This document shows, piece after piece, positions 1 to 9,100 of a stretch of 64,000 nt of DNA. Each line of letters starts with the position of its first letter. Position 1 is the stretch's first letter. Below the pieces are notes generated by a model that was not told the origin of the DNA, did not search any database, and saw nothing but the letters and a program-made list of their open reading frames with translations. The translations under genes were made by a program, and so were the position numbers. The stretch is from an uncultured Bacilli bacterium (GTDB lineage Bacteria > Bacillota_I > Bacilli_A > RF39 > UBA660): the NCBI GenBank assembly GCA_910585045.1, contig CAJUCD010000001.1:124001-188000 (forward strand). The letters are read 5' to 3'.

Positions 1-27
1 AAAAATATAGTTTGTTATACTATATTT
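1..27 (-). terminator. Intrinsic terminator of murA
   Basis: An 8-bp inverted repeat (AAATATAG at 3-10, CTATATTT at 20-27) is followed on the minus strand by a T-run at 5-1. The stem includes the murA stop codon (20-22), a compact arrangement seen several times in this window. Confidence 0.7.
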
Positions 28-1273
28 CTTTTAATTCAATTTTAGCACCAACATTAGTTAATTTTTCAGTTATATTTTCATATCCTCTTAAAATATGTTC
101 AACATCTGTAATAGTAGTTATTCCTTCAGCAATTAAACCAGCGATAACCAAAGCTGCTCCACCTCTTAAGTCTGTAGCAATAACATCGCAACCTTTTAAT
201 TTAGTTGGTCCTTTAATTATAGCACTCATACCATTCACTTGAATATTAGCTCCCATTTTATTTAATGAAGGAACATGACCCATTCTGTTTTCCCAGATAG
301 TTTCCTCAAATAAAGAAGTTCCTGTACTTTGAGTTAATAATACACTCATGGGTTGTCCTATATCAGTTGGAATGCCAGGATAAACAAGCGTTTTAATATT
401 TATAGCTTTTAATTCACTTACTTTACTAATAGAGATGGAGTCTTTATTAATAATTAAATTAGAGCCCATTTCTTTTAGCTTAGTTGTTAAAGATTCTAAA
501 TGTTCAGGAATAATATTTTTTATGGTTAAATTAGTGCCACATAAGGCACCCAAGATTAAATATGTTCCTGCCTCAATGCGATCTGGTAATACCGAAATTT
601 CAGCGCCGTGTAATGTCTCTACACCAATTATAGTTATTTCATCTGTTCCAGCGCCAGTTATTTTAGCCCCCATATTATTTAAGAAATTAGCTATATTATT
701 TATTTCGGCCTCTTTGGCAGCATTATGAATAATAGTTTTACCTTCTGCTAAAACACTAGCTAGCATTATATTTATAGTAGCTCCAACACTTTGAAAACGA
801 AGATAAATATCTGTTCCAACTAATTTATCAGCAGATAAAATATATTTATCGCCTTCTATTTCTACTTTGACACCAAGTGCTTTAAAACCATCTATATGCA
901 TATCAATAGGTCTAGAACCTATATTGCATCCTCCAGGAATATATATTTCGACATTTTTTTGACGACCTAATAGAGCTCCCATAAAATAATATGAAGCCCG
1001 AAGACGACTTGAGTAGCTATTATCAATTACCTTATTATTTAAGTTGGTACTATCAATTGTTAGTTCATTATCTTTAATTTTTACGTTACAATTTAATAAT
1101 TCTAAAATATCTATTAAAGCATCTCGATCTGAGATATTTGGTACATTTTTAATTGTAGATTCGCCTGATGCTAGTATTGCTGCTGGAATTAAAGCTACAG
1201 CACTATTTTTGGCTCCTCCAATTTCAATATTTCCAGAAAGTATATTATTTCCTTCAATTATCATTTGTTTCAT
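20..1273 (-). CDS. murA: UDP-N-acetylglucosamine 1-carboxyvinyltransferase
   Basis: MurA transfers enolpyruvate from PEP to UDP-GlcNAc, the first committed cytoplasmic step of peptidoglycan synthesis. The 417-residue protein is full length for the family. It opens with the substrate-binding GGAKNSAV motif (residues 19-26) and carries the catalytic cysteine Cys116 in GGCNIGSRPID, so it should be sensitive to fosfomycin, which alkylates that residue. The start has an AAGGGTG-like ribosome site just upstream. It stands alone on the minus strand, divergent from spoIIR. Firmicutes often have two MurA copies; which paralogue this is cannot be told from one window. Confidence 0.97.
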   Translation of the reverse strand: MKQMIIEGNNILSGNIEIGGAKNSAVALIPAAILASGESTIKNVPNISDRDALIDILELLNCNVKIKDNELTIDSTNLNNKVIDNSYSSRLRASYYFMGALLGRQKNVEIYIPGGCNIGSRPIDMHIDGFKALGVKVEIEGDKYILSADKLVGTDIYLRFQSVGATINIMLASVLAEGKTIIHNAAKEAEINNIANFLNNMGAKITGAGTDEITIIGVETLHGAEISVLPDRIEAGTYLILGALCGTNLTIKNIIPEHLESLTTKLKEMGSNLIINKDSISISKVSELKAINIKTLVYPGIPTDIGQPMSVLLTQSTGTSLFEETIWENRMGHVPSLNKMGANIQVNGMSAIIKGPTKLKGCDVIATDLRGGAALVIAGLIAEGITTITDVEHILRGYENITEKLTNVGAKIELKEI

Positions 1274-1304
1274 TTTAACACACCCTTACTCCTAAGAAAA
1301 GTTT

Positions 1305-1327
1305 AGTATAAGTTAGGCACTTATACT
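1305..1327. repeat. 8-bp inverted repeat in the murA leader
   Basis: AGTATAAG (1305-1312) and CTTATACT (1320-1327) form a perfect inverted repeat with a 7-nt loop, about 30 nt upstream of the murA start. No T-run follows on either strand, so it is not an obvious terminator. It could be an operator or an RNA hairpin in the murA leader. The rest of the gap up to 1487 is AT-rich and shows nothing else. Confidence 0.35.
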
Positions 1328-1487
1328 ATCTTTTATGATTTTTATTTTTTTTGGTGCTAATTAATTTTTAATAAATTACCAAATATACTATATCTTATAA
1401 AATCATATTTTGTCAATCATTTTAGAAAGTTACAGAATAATTGAATAAAATTATTACTTATTCACTTAATTAAGTTAGGTGATTATT

Positions 1488-1988
1488 TTGAAAAAAGGTA
1501 TTATATTTTTGTTTATTATAAGTTTAATTTTATTATTTAGTAGTAAAGAAAAAGACATCCTTATTCCGGGTAATGCTATTAGGTTTAGAGTAATTGCTAA
1601 TAGTAATTCACTTGAGGACCAAAATAAAAAGAAAATTATTAAATCAGAAATAGAACAAGAGGTTTATAAGCTCATTAGTAATAGTGATAAGAGTGAAATT
1701 AAAGATATTATAAATGATAATATGGAAAAGATTGATGAAATTGTTAAAAGTTTTAATGTGCCTTATCAAATTAACTATGGATTAAATTATTTTCCTAGTA
1801 AAAACTATAAAGGAGTTTTATATCAAGCTGGAAATTATGAATCTTTAGTTATTACTTTAGGTGAAGGATTAGGGGCTAATTTTTGGTGTGTTTTATTTCC
1901 GCCTTTATGTTTGCTTGATAATGAAACTGAAGATGTAAGTGAAGTAGAATATAAATTTTATGTAAAAAAAATATTAGATGAGTTCTAA
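1488..1988 (+). CDS. spoIIR: Stage II sporulation protein R
   Basis: SpoIIR is made in the forespore under sigma F and secreted. It triggers SpoIIGA to process pro-sigma E in the mother cell. The protein has an N-terminal hydrophobic segment (signal or anchor), then the family motifs IRFRVIANSNS, EDQNKKK and the C-terminal block GEGLGANFWCVLFPPLC. The likely start is TTG at 1488: AGGTGAT (1477-1483) sits at the right distance as a ribosome site, whereas the GTG at 1479 lies inside that site. B. subtilis has spoIIR and mntP in the same neighbourhood, and mntP follows here. I could not see a convincing sigma F promoter. Confidence 0.93.
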   Translation: MKKGIIFLFIISLILLFSSKEKDILIPGNAIRFRVIANSNSLEDQNKKKIIKSEIEQEVYKLISNSDKSEIKDIINDNMEKIDEIVKSFNVPYQINYGLNYFPSKNYKGVLYQAGNYESLVITLGEGLGANFWCVLFPPLCLLDNETEDVSEVEYKFYVKKILDEF

Positions 1989-1994
1989 GTTAAG

Positions 1995-2029
1995 AGCCTC
2001 TTAAATAAATTTTTTTAGGAGGCTTTTTT
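1995..2029 (+). promoter_or_regulatory. Hairpin that is both spoIIR terminator and cover for the mntP ribosome site
   Basis: AGCCTC (1995-2000) pairs with GAGGCT (2019-2024), followed by T6, a terminator shape. The 3' arm overlaps the AGGAGG ribosome site (2017-2022) placed 7 nt before the mntP ATG, so the folded form would also hide that site. Termination is the simple reading; translational control is inference. Confidence 0.6.
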
Positions 2030-2563
2030 ATGAAGGAGATATTTAGTATTTTTTTAATTGGAATTGCACTTAGTATGGATACATTTTCTTTATCTTTAAC
2101 AATAGGCATGTTTGATACTTCTAATAGAAAAGCTTTAAAGCTTGCTTTAATAGTCGGTATTATGCACTTTGTAATGCCTTTTATAGGTATGATACTTGGG
2201 GATGAGTTGATTCATTTATTAGGGCTTAAATGTGATATTTTATTGGGATTTATTTTATTATTTATTGCTATTCAAATAATAATTGATATTATAAAAAAGA
2301 AAGAAGAACAATTTAATTTAAATTTATTAGGGATGATTTTTTTTGCTATAGGAGTTAGTTTAGATAGTTTTTCTGTAGGATTAGGTTTGCGAGCTATTAC
2401 TAGTAATATTTATATAGCAATGGTTATATTTGCAGGATGTAGTTTTTTATTTACTTTTACTGGTGTTATTGTGGGAAGATATGCTAATAAAATACTTGGA
2501 ATGTATGCTAATATTGTAGGAGCACTTATTTTAATAATTTTGGGTTTAATGCATTTATTATAA
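2030..2563 (+). CDS. mntP: MntP-family manganese efflux protein
   Basis: A 177-residue membrane protein with about six hydrophobic segments, two-fold internal symmetry, and the family's paired acidic motifs: ALSMDTFSLS near residue 15 and GVSLDSFSVG near residue 110. MntP proteins export Mn(II); the aspartates in these motifs are needed for transport. The related sporulation protein YtaF shares the fold, but the length and motifs fit MntP better. It starts 41 nt after spoIIR behind a strong AGGAGG site embedded in a hairpin. No yybP-ykoY manganese riboswitch is visible upstream, since the gap is too short. Confidence 0.85.
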   Translation: MKEIFSIFLIGIALSMDTFSLSLTIGMFDTSNRKALKLALIVGIMHFVMPFIGMILGDELIHLLGLKCDILLGFILLFIAIQIIIDIIKKKEEQFNLNLLGMIFFAIGVSLDSFSVGLGLRAITSNIYIAMVIFAGCSFLFTFTGVIVGRYANKILGMYANIVGALILIILGLMHLL

Positions 2564-2588
2564 AAAAAACTATCAAAATTGATAGTTT
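2561..2588 (-). terminator. Terminator between mntP and the convergent hypothetical gene
   Basis: AAACTATC (2567-2574) and GATAGTTT (2581-2588) form an 8-bp stem with a 6-nt loop. On the minus strand it is followed by a T-run (complement of 2563-2569), so it best serves the minus-strand gene, whose stop codon it overlaps. The plus-strand T-run is weak. Confidence 0.75.
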
Positions 2589-2991
2589 AAAGTTTTGGAA
2601 CTTCTGATAATAAAGCAGCTTTTTCTTTTTCAATTGTTTCACTAGCTGATTCTAAAGTATAATTAGAATTTAGTGCACATAATAGTTCGGTGCCTCTAGT
2701 GGAAAGCAATGAAACATTTCTTATTACATGTCCTCGTATATGTTCTGGTAAATCATTTATTATGCTTACTATTGAATCCATTGATACATATGGTACAGGC
2801 GTATCACAAATTACCATTGATGGTTTTTCAAGAGCAGATACTATAGTAAAACTTATAGGTAAACATATCAAAGATTTTTGATCTTTTAATAATTGTTCAA
2901 AAATTCCTCTGTTACATTCTGGAACTATTTTCTCACTTTGTTTTCTTAGTTCATTTATTAATTCTTCCATAGAAAAATTCTCCCCTTTCAA
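2587..2991 (-). CDS. Hypothetical protein, 134 aa
   Basis: I do not recognise this protein. It is soluble, largely helical and acidic, without a signal peptide. It begins MKGENFSMEELINELRKQSE and includes the segments CLPISFTIVSALEKPSMV and SMDSIVSIINDLPEHIRG. The start may be the Met at residue 8 (2970), but a GGGGAG ribosome site before 2991 supports the longer form. It lies downstream of metG on the same strand, about 55 nt away. Confidence 0.7.
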   Translation of the reverse strand: MKGENFSMEELINELRKQSEKIVPECNRGIFEQLLKDQKSLICLPISFTIVSALEKPSMVICDTPVPYVSMDSIVSIINDLPEHIRGHVIRNVSLLSTRGTELLCALNSNYTLESASETIEKEKAALLSEVPKL

Positions 2992-3045
2992 ATGCTGTTT
3001 ATATTAACATATTTGTTGGGGATTGTCAAATAGAATTGAAGGCTA

Positions 3046-4584
3046 TTATTTGCTTTCAATTCGTGTAAATAAGATTTCTGGTTTATTTAAAATATTATTT
3101 GTTTGTAAAGCTCCAAATTTAGTAATACTATTATAATCTGTGATAGTTGTATTTAGTTGCTTAAAAATGTTTTCACATGTTGTAGGGATAAAAGGACTTA
3201 GTAATATAGTACAGATTCTAATTGATTCTAATAAATTATATAGTACTGTAGCAAGGCGCTCTTTTTTTGATTTATCTTTAGCTAAAGACCAAGGTGTAGT
3301 TTCATCAATATATTTATTGCACTTTCTTAATACTTCCATTATTTCTTCAATAGCTTCGCCTACTTTTAATTCATTCATTTTTTCATCAACAATATCTTTA
3401 AGGGCTAAAACACTACTTTTTAAATCATTATCTATGTTATCAGAAATATTAGGATTTAAAACTATACCATCAAAGTACTTGTGAGACATACTTATGGTTC
3501 TATTAACTAAATTACCTAAATTATTAGCTAAATCTGAGTTAGTACGGGAAATTAAGGCTTCTTCTGAAAAATTACCATCACTACCAAATGGAACTTCTCT
3601 TAAAGCGTAATAGCGGACAGCATCTACACCATATGAATTGATGTATTCACGAGGGTCTTTATAATTCCCTAAACTTTTAGATATTTTACCACCATCTATT
3701 TTTAGCCAACCATGACCAAAAACTTGCTTTGGAAGTGGTAAATTTAAGGCCATTAATAAACAAGGCCATATAATAACATGAAAACGTACTATTTCCTTTC
3801 CTACCAAATGAAGGTCGGCAGGCCAAAACTTCTGATATAAAGAATTTTCACAATTTGGATAGCCAAGAGAAGTAATGTAGTTAGATAAGGCATCTACCCA
3901 TACATATACTACATGATTAGTATCAAAATCTACAGGAACTCCCCATTTAAATGAAGTTCTAGACACACATAAGTCTTCTAATCCAGGATTTATAAAATTA
4001 TTTAGCATTTCATTTTTACGAGATAAAGGCAAAATGAAATTAGGATTTTTTTCATAAAACTCTACTAATCTTTTTTGATATTTTGAAAGTTTAAAGAAAT
4101 ATGCTTCTTCGCTTACTTCTTTAACTGGGCGACCACAATCAGGACAGTTTCCTTCAATTAGTTGACTTTCAGTCCAGAATGATTCACATGGTATACAGTA
4201 TAAACCTTTGTATTCTCCTTTATATATATCACCTTGGTCATATAATTGTTTAAATATCTTTTGAACAGCTTCTTCATGGTTTTTGTCAGTAGTTCTGATA
4301 AAGTAGTCATATGAAATGTTAAGAGAAGACCATAAATCTTTGGCATTTTCAATTATTTTATCTACATATTCTTTCGGAGTTACTCCTTTTTCAGCAGCTT
4401 TTTTCTCTATTTTTTCGCCATGTTCATCTGAACCAGTTTGAAAAAAAACCTCATAGCCAGTTAACCTTTTATATCTGGATATAGCATCAGCGATAATAGT
4501 TGTATAGCAATGTCCTATGTGAAATTCAGCACTAGGATAATATATAGGTGTTGTAATATAATATTTTTTGTTCATTTTATTCAC
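3046..4584 (-). CDS. metG: Methionyl-tRNA synthetase (short form)
   Basis: This enzyme charges tRNA-Met with methionine. It is a class I synthetase: the HIGH signature is at residues 22-25 and the KMSKS equivalent is KISKS in GGKISKSLGN near residue 300. A zinc knuckle is formed by YCIPCES and GNCPDCG. At 512 residues it ends after the anticodon-binding helical domain and lacks the C-terminal Trbp111-like tRNA-binding domain that brings B. subtilis MetS to about 660 residues. It is the second gene of a T-box-controlled operon, 9 nt after the HAD gene. A hairpin (3033-3062) overlaps its end but has a poor T-run. Confidence 0.97.
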   Translation of the reverse strand: MNKMNKKYYITTPIYYPSAEFHIGHCYTTIIADAISRYKRLTGYEVFFQTGSDEHGEKIEKKAAEKGVTPKEYVDKIIENAKDLWSSLNISYDYFIRTTDKNHEEAVQKIFKQLYDQGDIYKGEYKGLYCIPCESFWTESQLIEGNCPDCGRPVKEVSEEAYFFKLSKYQKRLVEFYEKNPNFILPLSRKNEMLNNFINPGLEDLCVSRTSFKWGVPVDFDTNHVVYVWVDALSNYITSLGYPNCENSLYQKFWPADLHLVGKEIVRFHVIIWPCLLMALNLPLPKQVFGHGWLKIDGGKISKSLGNYKDPREYINSYGVDAVRYYALREVPFGSDGNFSEEALISRTNSDLANNLGNLVNRTISMSHKYFDGIVLNPNISDNIDNDLKSSVLALKDIVDEKMNELKVGEAIEEIMEVLRKCNKYIDETTPWSLAKDKSKKERLATVLYNLLESIRICTILLSPFIPTTCENIFKQLNTTITDYNSITKFGALQTNNILNKPEILFTRIESK

Positions 4585-4593
4585 TCTTTTCTT

Positions 4594-5211
4594 CTATAAT
4601 ATATTTTTTAATTCACTTAAATCTTTAATGGTTGTAACACTTTTAGTTGTATCTGAGCTTGTTAAATATATGGCCTCTAAGCCAGCGTTTATAGCTCCTT
4701 CGATATCTATTTTATAATTATCTCCAATCATTAAACACTCTGATGGCAAATGATTACCAATTGCTTGCATAAAACTTTCTCGAGATGGTTTAATAAAATC
4801 ATCACCACCATAAATTTCCTTAAAATAGTGGTACATTCGGGCAGTTTTTAGTCTTTCTGTTTGGGAATCTTTAAACCAATTAGTTAAAATAACTAGTTCA
4901 TATTTCTTGCTTAAATATGATAACGTATCATTAATATCACTATTTTCTTCACTCATATTTCCTAAATATTTTAGCCATGTATTAAGATATTCTGTAGGTA
5001 AATCAATGTTCATAGATTTTTTGGCATGTTCTTGAAAATTAGCAATTGTATATTTATTGTAATGATTTTCATATGTTTCGCATAAACTATCAATTTTAAT
5101 AGGGGAATAAGGAAGGTTATACTCTTTAGTAGCCTTTTTTATAGCAGCAGTATATTCTGGTTTCCATGGTATTAATGTATCATCTAAATCAAATATTATT
5201 CTTTTTATCAT
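4594..5211 (-). CDS. HAD-superfamily hydrolase in the methionine T-box operon
   Basis: A 205-residue haloacid-dehalogenase-type phosphatase. Motif I is FDLDDTL (residues 7-13), motif II is VILTNW, motif III uses the lysine in KPSRESF, and motif IV is IGDNYKIDIEGA. The all-helical cap between motifs I and II resembles nucleotidases of the YjjG/YfnB type, but the substrate cannot be told. It lies between the methionine T-box leader and metG with only 9 nt to metG, so it should be induced with metG when tRNA-Met is uncharged. Confidence 0.85.
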   Translation of the reverse strand: MIKRIIFDLDDTLIPWKPEYTAAIKKATKEYNLPYSPIKIDSLCETYENHYNKYTIANFQEHAKKSMNIDLPTEYLNTWLKYLGNMSEENSDINDTLSYLSKKYELVILTNWFKDSQTERLKTARMYHYFKEIYGGDDFIKPSRESFMQAIGNHLPSECLMIGDNYKIDIEGAINAGLEAIYLTSSDTTKSVTTIKDLSELKNIL

Positions 5212-5235
5212 ATTTATTTCTCCTTTAAAAACAAA

Positions 5236-5433
5236 TAAAAACCATAAACTAAGGACGCTGTTATAAGCGCGGTACCACCTTAATTCATGATTTTTTCATG
5301 CACTTTAAGCTCTTAACGCGAGTTAAACGTTTAAACTCCAGAGTCATCTTCCATATCTTTTTATATTCGTTTGCATCAAACCACGAACTTTCTTAAATAA
5401 ATTGATATGTACTCATTCCTTCAACATTTAATT
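5236..5433 (-). promoter_or_regulatory. T-box riboswitch, methionine specifier
   Basis: The antiterminator signature AAGGTGGTACCGCG is exact on the minus strand (5281-5268). Downstream CGTCC can compete to form a terminator with T-rich sequence near 5240-5225. In stem I, GAGT pairs with ACTC; the 3' side of the loop reads GGAAGATGA, placing ATG (5347-5345), a methionine codon followed by a purine, at the specifier position. This matches the metG gene downstream. Confidence 0.92.
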
Positions 5434-5439
5434 TCTTTT

Positions 5440-5468
5440 ATTATATTATATTTTTGAATAAAGTGCAA
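5440..5468 (-). promoter_or_regulatory. Promoter of the T-box/HAD/metG operon
   Basis: On the minus strand TTGCAC (5468-5463) and TATAAT (5445-5440) are separated by 17 nt, a near-consensus vegetative promoter. It predicts a transcript start near 5433, at the 5' edge of the T-box. Confidence 0.7.
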
Positions 5469-5485
5469 GTTGCAAATTTTTAACA

Positions 5486-6007
5486 CTATATATCTAATTT
5501 TTTAGCAAAGATACTTGCTACTAGTTTACCAACAGTTAATTCATTTGTTAATTCTTTTTCATTATATAATATAACTAAGCCAATACTGTCATTAAGAGAT
5601 ATGACTGGAATATAAATAAAATTTCCTAATAGTTCAATATTTTCTAATTTAAAAAGATAATTTTCACGGCTAACTGTTTCACGACCTTCAATAATATTTA
5701 AGTAATCACTTGTAATTGCTTTATTAATTATACTTTTGTCAATTCCACTGCAAGCAATTATTTTTTCTCGGTCTGTTATCATTGTTTTATAATTAAAATC
5801 ATTGTATATTAATTCACATAAAGAGGCAGCTAAATCACTAGTATTATTAAGACGAAAATGTTTTTTTAAAATAATACTATCACTTTCGGTAAATATTTCT
5901 ACATTTTCGCCATCACGTATTCCTAAATTTCTTCTTATTTCTTTAGGAATTACAATTCTACCTAGCTCATCAATTCTTCTTACAACTCCAGTTGATTTCA
6001 ACTTCAA
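5486..6007 (-). CDS. spoVT: Stage V sporulation protein T, AbrB-family regulator
   Basis: SpoVT is a forespore DNA-binding protein that tunes sigma G-dependent genes. The N-terminal swapped-hairpin AbrB domain is clear (TGVVRRIDELGRIVIPKEIR, residues 6-25), followed by NLGIRDGENVEIF. The remaining ~120 residues form a GAF-like domain, as in B. subtilis SpoVT, which has 178 residues against 173 here. Position immediately after mfd is the same as in B. subtilis. AbrB itself lacks the GAF domain, so SpoVT is the better name. A terminator separates it from mfd, so it has its own promoter. Confidence 0.92.
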   Translation of the reverse strand: MKLKSTGVVRRIDELGRIVIPKEIRRNLGIRDGENVEIFTESDSIILKKHFRLNNTSDLAASLCELIYNDFNYKTMITDREKIIACSGIDKSIINKAITSDYLNIIEGRETVSRENYLFKLENIELLGNFIYIPVISLNDSIGLVILYNEKELTNELTVGKLVASIFAKKLDI

Positions 6008-6027
6008 TACAACTCCATTTCTAATAT

Positions 6028-6056
6028 TAATATTTGCTAATTATGAAATTTTATAC
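6028..6056 (-). promoter_or_regulatory. Weak candidate sporulation-sigma promoter of spoVT
   Basis: On the minus strand GTATA (6056-6052) is followed after 15 nt by CAAATATTA (6036-6028). This loosely resembles the GHATR/CATWHTA elements used by sigma G, which drives spoVT in B. subtilis. The -10 match is imperfect, so this is only a suggestion. Confidence 0.25.
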
Positions 6057-6062
6057 TATATA

Positions 6063-6107
6063 AAAAAAGACTATTATTTTTTTTTAATTTGTAAAATAGT
6101 CTTTTTT
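6063..6107 (-). terminator. Terminator of mfd
   Basis: A 13-bp stem (AAAAAAGACTATT at 6063-6075, AATAGTCTTTTTT at 6095-6107) gives T-runs on both strands. On the minus strand it ends the pth-mfd transcript before spoVT. Confidence 0.8.
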
Positions 6108-6121
6108 ATTTCCCGGGAAAT
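6108..6121. other. Noc-binding-type palindrome
   Basis: The sequence is exactly ATTTCCCGGGAAAT, the published B. subtilis Noc-binding consensus. It sits between the mfd terminator and the mfd stop codon. A GC-rich 14-bp perfect palindrome is unexpected in such AT-rich DNA. The noc gene is not in this window. Confidence 0.75.
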
Positions 6122-6134
6122 AATTGTTAGTAAG

Positions 6135-9100
6135 TTAAATATATGATTTTATTAATTCTAGTAAAGGAACAAAAGTATAAAGAAAGTGTTTATCATCTTT
6201 TTTTAGCATTAATGATATTTTTATTCTTTTGTTTTGATATTTATATTTTAAATTAGGATTAATTGTGTATGATTCTAAAAATAGTTTGTCTGCTTTTATT
6301 TTATTAGATATGTCTTCAGGTAATTCTAGTTCAATTAGATTACGATTTTGAATTACTCTTTTAATATTTAAACTTTTTGCTAATTTTTCAAACCATTCCT
6401 CATACATGTATATTATAATTTCTTCACTTACTTTACCAAAACGGTCTTCTAACTCCTCTTTTATTTGAGCAAGTTTTTCTTTTGAATCTATTTCATTTAT
6501 TTTACTATGAATTTCAATTTTTATTTCATCATCAGCAATATATTCATCACTTATGTGAGTACTTACATTAACTAGAGCAGGAGCTGAATCATCTTCAGGA
6601 ATTATTTCTTCACCTTTTAGCCTTTTCATTTCTTCTTCTATCATTTGCATATATAAGTTTATACCCACAGAATCTACAAAACCTGCTTGCTCACTTCCTA
6701 AGATATCGCCTGCACCTCTAATAGATAAGTCTCGCATTGCAATTCGATATCCACTTCCTAATTCAGTGAATTCTTTTATAGCTTCAAGTCTTTTAATTGC
6801 TATTTCATTTAAAATTTTACTTTTATCATATAACAAATAAGCATAAGCAATTTTATTACTGCGGCCAACACGACCTCTTATTTGATATAGTTGTGATAAG
6901 CCAAAATGGTCAGCATTATATATAATTAATGTATTAGCATTTGGAATATCTATACCTGTTTCTATAATAGTTGTACACACTAAAATATCATATTTATATT
7001 CAATAAAGCTTTCCATTATGTCTTCTAATTCTTGTTTTGTCATACGACCATGAGCACTTACTATTCGGGCTTCTGGTACTAATTCGCTTATTTTTCTTTT
7101 GATGCTCTCTAAATGCTCTATATTATTATATAATATAAATACTTGTCCTTGACGGGATAATTCCTTATATATAGCATCTTTAACAATTAAATCTTGTTCT
7201 TCTAAAACGTAAGTTTGGATAGGATATCTGTTTACAGGCGCTGTATCAATTACTGATAAATCTCTTAGTCCTGACATTGCCATTTTTAAAGTACGAGGAA
7301 TTGGAGTTGCAGACAAAGTTAAAACGTTTACATCTGTTTTGTATTTTTTGATTTTTTCTTTATGAGTTACACCAAATCTTTGCTCTTCATCTACTATTAA
7401 TAAACCTAATTTTTGGAATTTCACATCATCACTTAAGAGACGATGGGTACCAAAAACAATATCTATTTTACCATTTTCAAGTTCTGTTATTATTCTTTTC
7501 GTTTCTTTAGCACTTGTAAATCGATTTAATAAAGCTATATTTACAGGATAATCTTTAAATCGGTTTAATGCTGCATTATATTGTTGTTTAGATAAAATTG
7601 TTGTGGGACAAAGATAAAATACTTGTTTATTATTAACAATAGCTTTAAACATAGCACGAAATGCCACTTCCGTTTTACCAAATCCTACATCGCCACATAA
7701 TAAACGGTCCATAGGTACTTTGTCTTGTAAATCTTTGTCGATTTCATTGATTGCTTTTTCTTGGTCACGAGTAGGGGAATATTGGAAACTAGATGCAAAT
7801 TCCTTTTCTAGTTCGTAAGTCTCATAAACATCTCCCTTTAGAGCTTTTCTTTCAGCATATAGTTTTAGCAGTTCTTCAGATATATCTTTGATTCTTTTTT
7901 CAACACTTCTTTTGGTTTTGGCCCAGGATGTAGAGCTTAGTTTATTTATTTTTGGTTTTAAACCATCTTTATTAGCATATTTTAAAATAGTATTAATTTT
8001 TTCAACTGGTATATAAACTTTATCGTTTCCATCATATAAAATTTCTAGATAATCTTTTTTTAACCCATTTGTTGTTAAAGTTTTAATTCCATTATATATA
8101 CCAATACCATGAGCCATGTGAACTACATAATCTCCTAAATTTAAAGCATTTAAATCTTTAATTTTACGGCCTATTTTATAACTATTTTTATACTTTATTT
8201 CTTGCTTTGTAACATTTTCTATATCATTCTCAGTTATTATAACATATTTTTCAAAAATAAAACCTTTAGGAAAAAATTTAGGTATAACTTTGTGAGGAAC
8301 AGTAATATTCTCTTTAATTATTCTTCTTTGATTTTCTTTGGATAAATAAAAAATAATATTATATCCTTTCTTGTGCCATATTACAGTTTGATCTTTTAAA
8401 CGTTCCAAATTAGAGTTGAAGTTTGTTAGTTCTTGACTACTAAAATTTAAATAGTTTGAATTTGTAATTTTGTTATCAAGAAAATTAATATATATATTTT
8501 CTTTGGGATTTATCTCATCCATAGAAAACATAAATTTAGTATTTGAGTCTAAATTGTTAGCTACACGAAATTCAAACATTTCTTCTTCTAGTTTTTGATA
8601 ACTAGCCTTTATACGATTTTCATCTATAATGATTACTATGGCTTCTTTTGTGTAATCATATAAGCTGGATTTTTCTTCTGTTTTGATTTCACCATTAGAA
8701 ATTAAATTTATTTCTGTTATATTTTCTATAGATTTTTGGGTATTTTCATCAAAGTATCTTATAGAATCAATACTGTTACCAAAAAACTCTATTCTAATAG
8801 GATGTTCATTTAAGGTGATAAAAATATCTATAACAAAACCTCTGATGGCATATTCGCCTGTTGATGTTACAATACTTTCACGTTTATAATCTAATTCTTC
8901 TAATATTCTAATTAATTTTTCACGATTTATTTCTTCGCCTACTTTAAGCTTAATGTTAAGTTTATTTTTTACTTTTGAAGATGTTAGATATTTTAAATAT
9001 CCCATGAGATTGGTAACTATTATATTTGGTGAATTTGTTATATGTTCTAGAGTTTCAATACGAGTAGTTTTTAGTTCGGGAGAAATAGCAAGAGCTTGGC

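Noticed and set aside
435..728. Plus-strand reading frames opposite murA, mfd, gyrA, gyrB and dnaX
   Set aside because: They lie antisense to strongly supported genes and have no ribosome sites or recognisable protein features.
1479..1487. GTG start codons at spoIIR (1479), dnaX (15007), bofA (12457) and the amidase (28806)
   Set aside because: In each case the GTG is part of a (AG)GTGAT ribosome site, and a better-spaced ATG or TTG follows.
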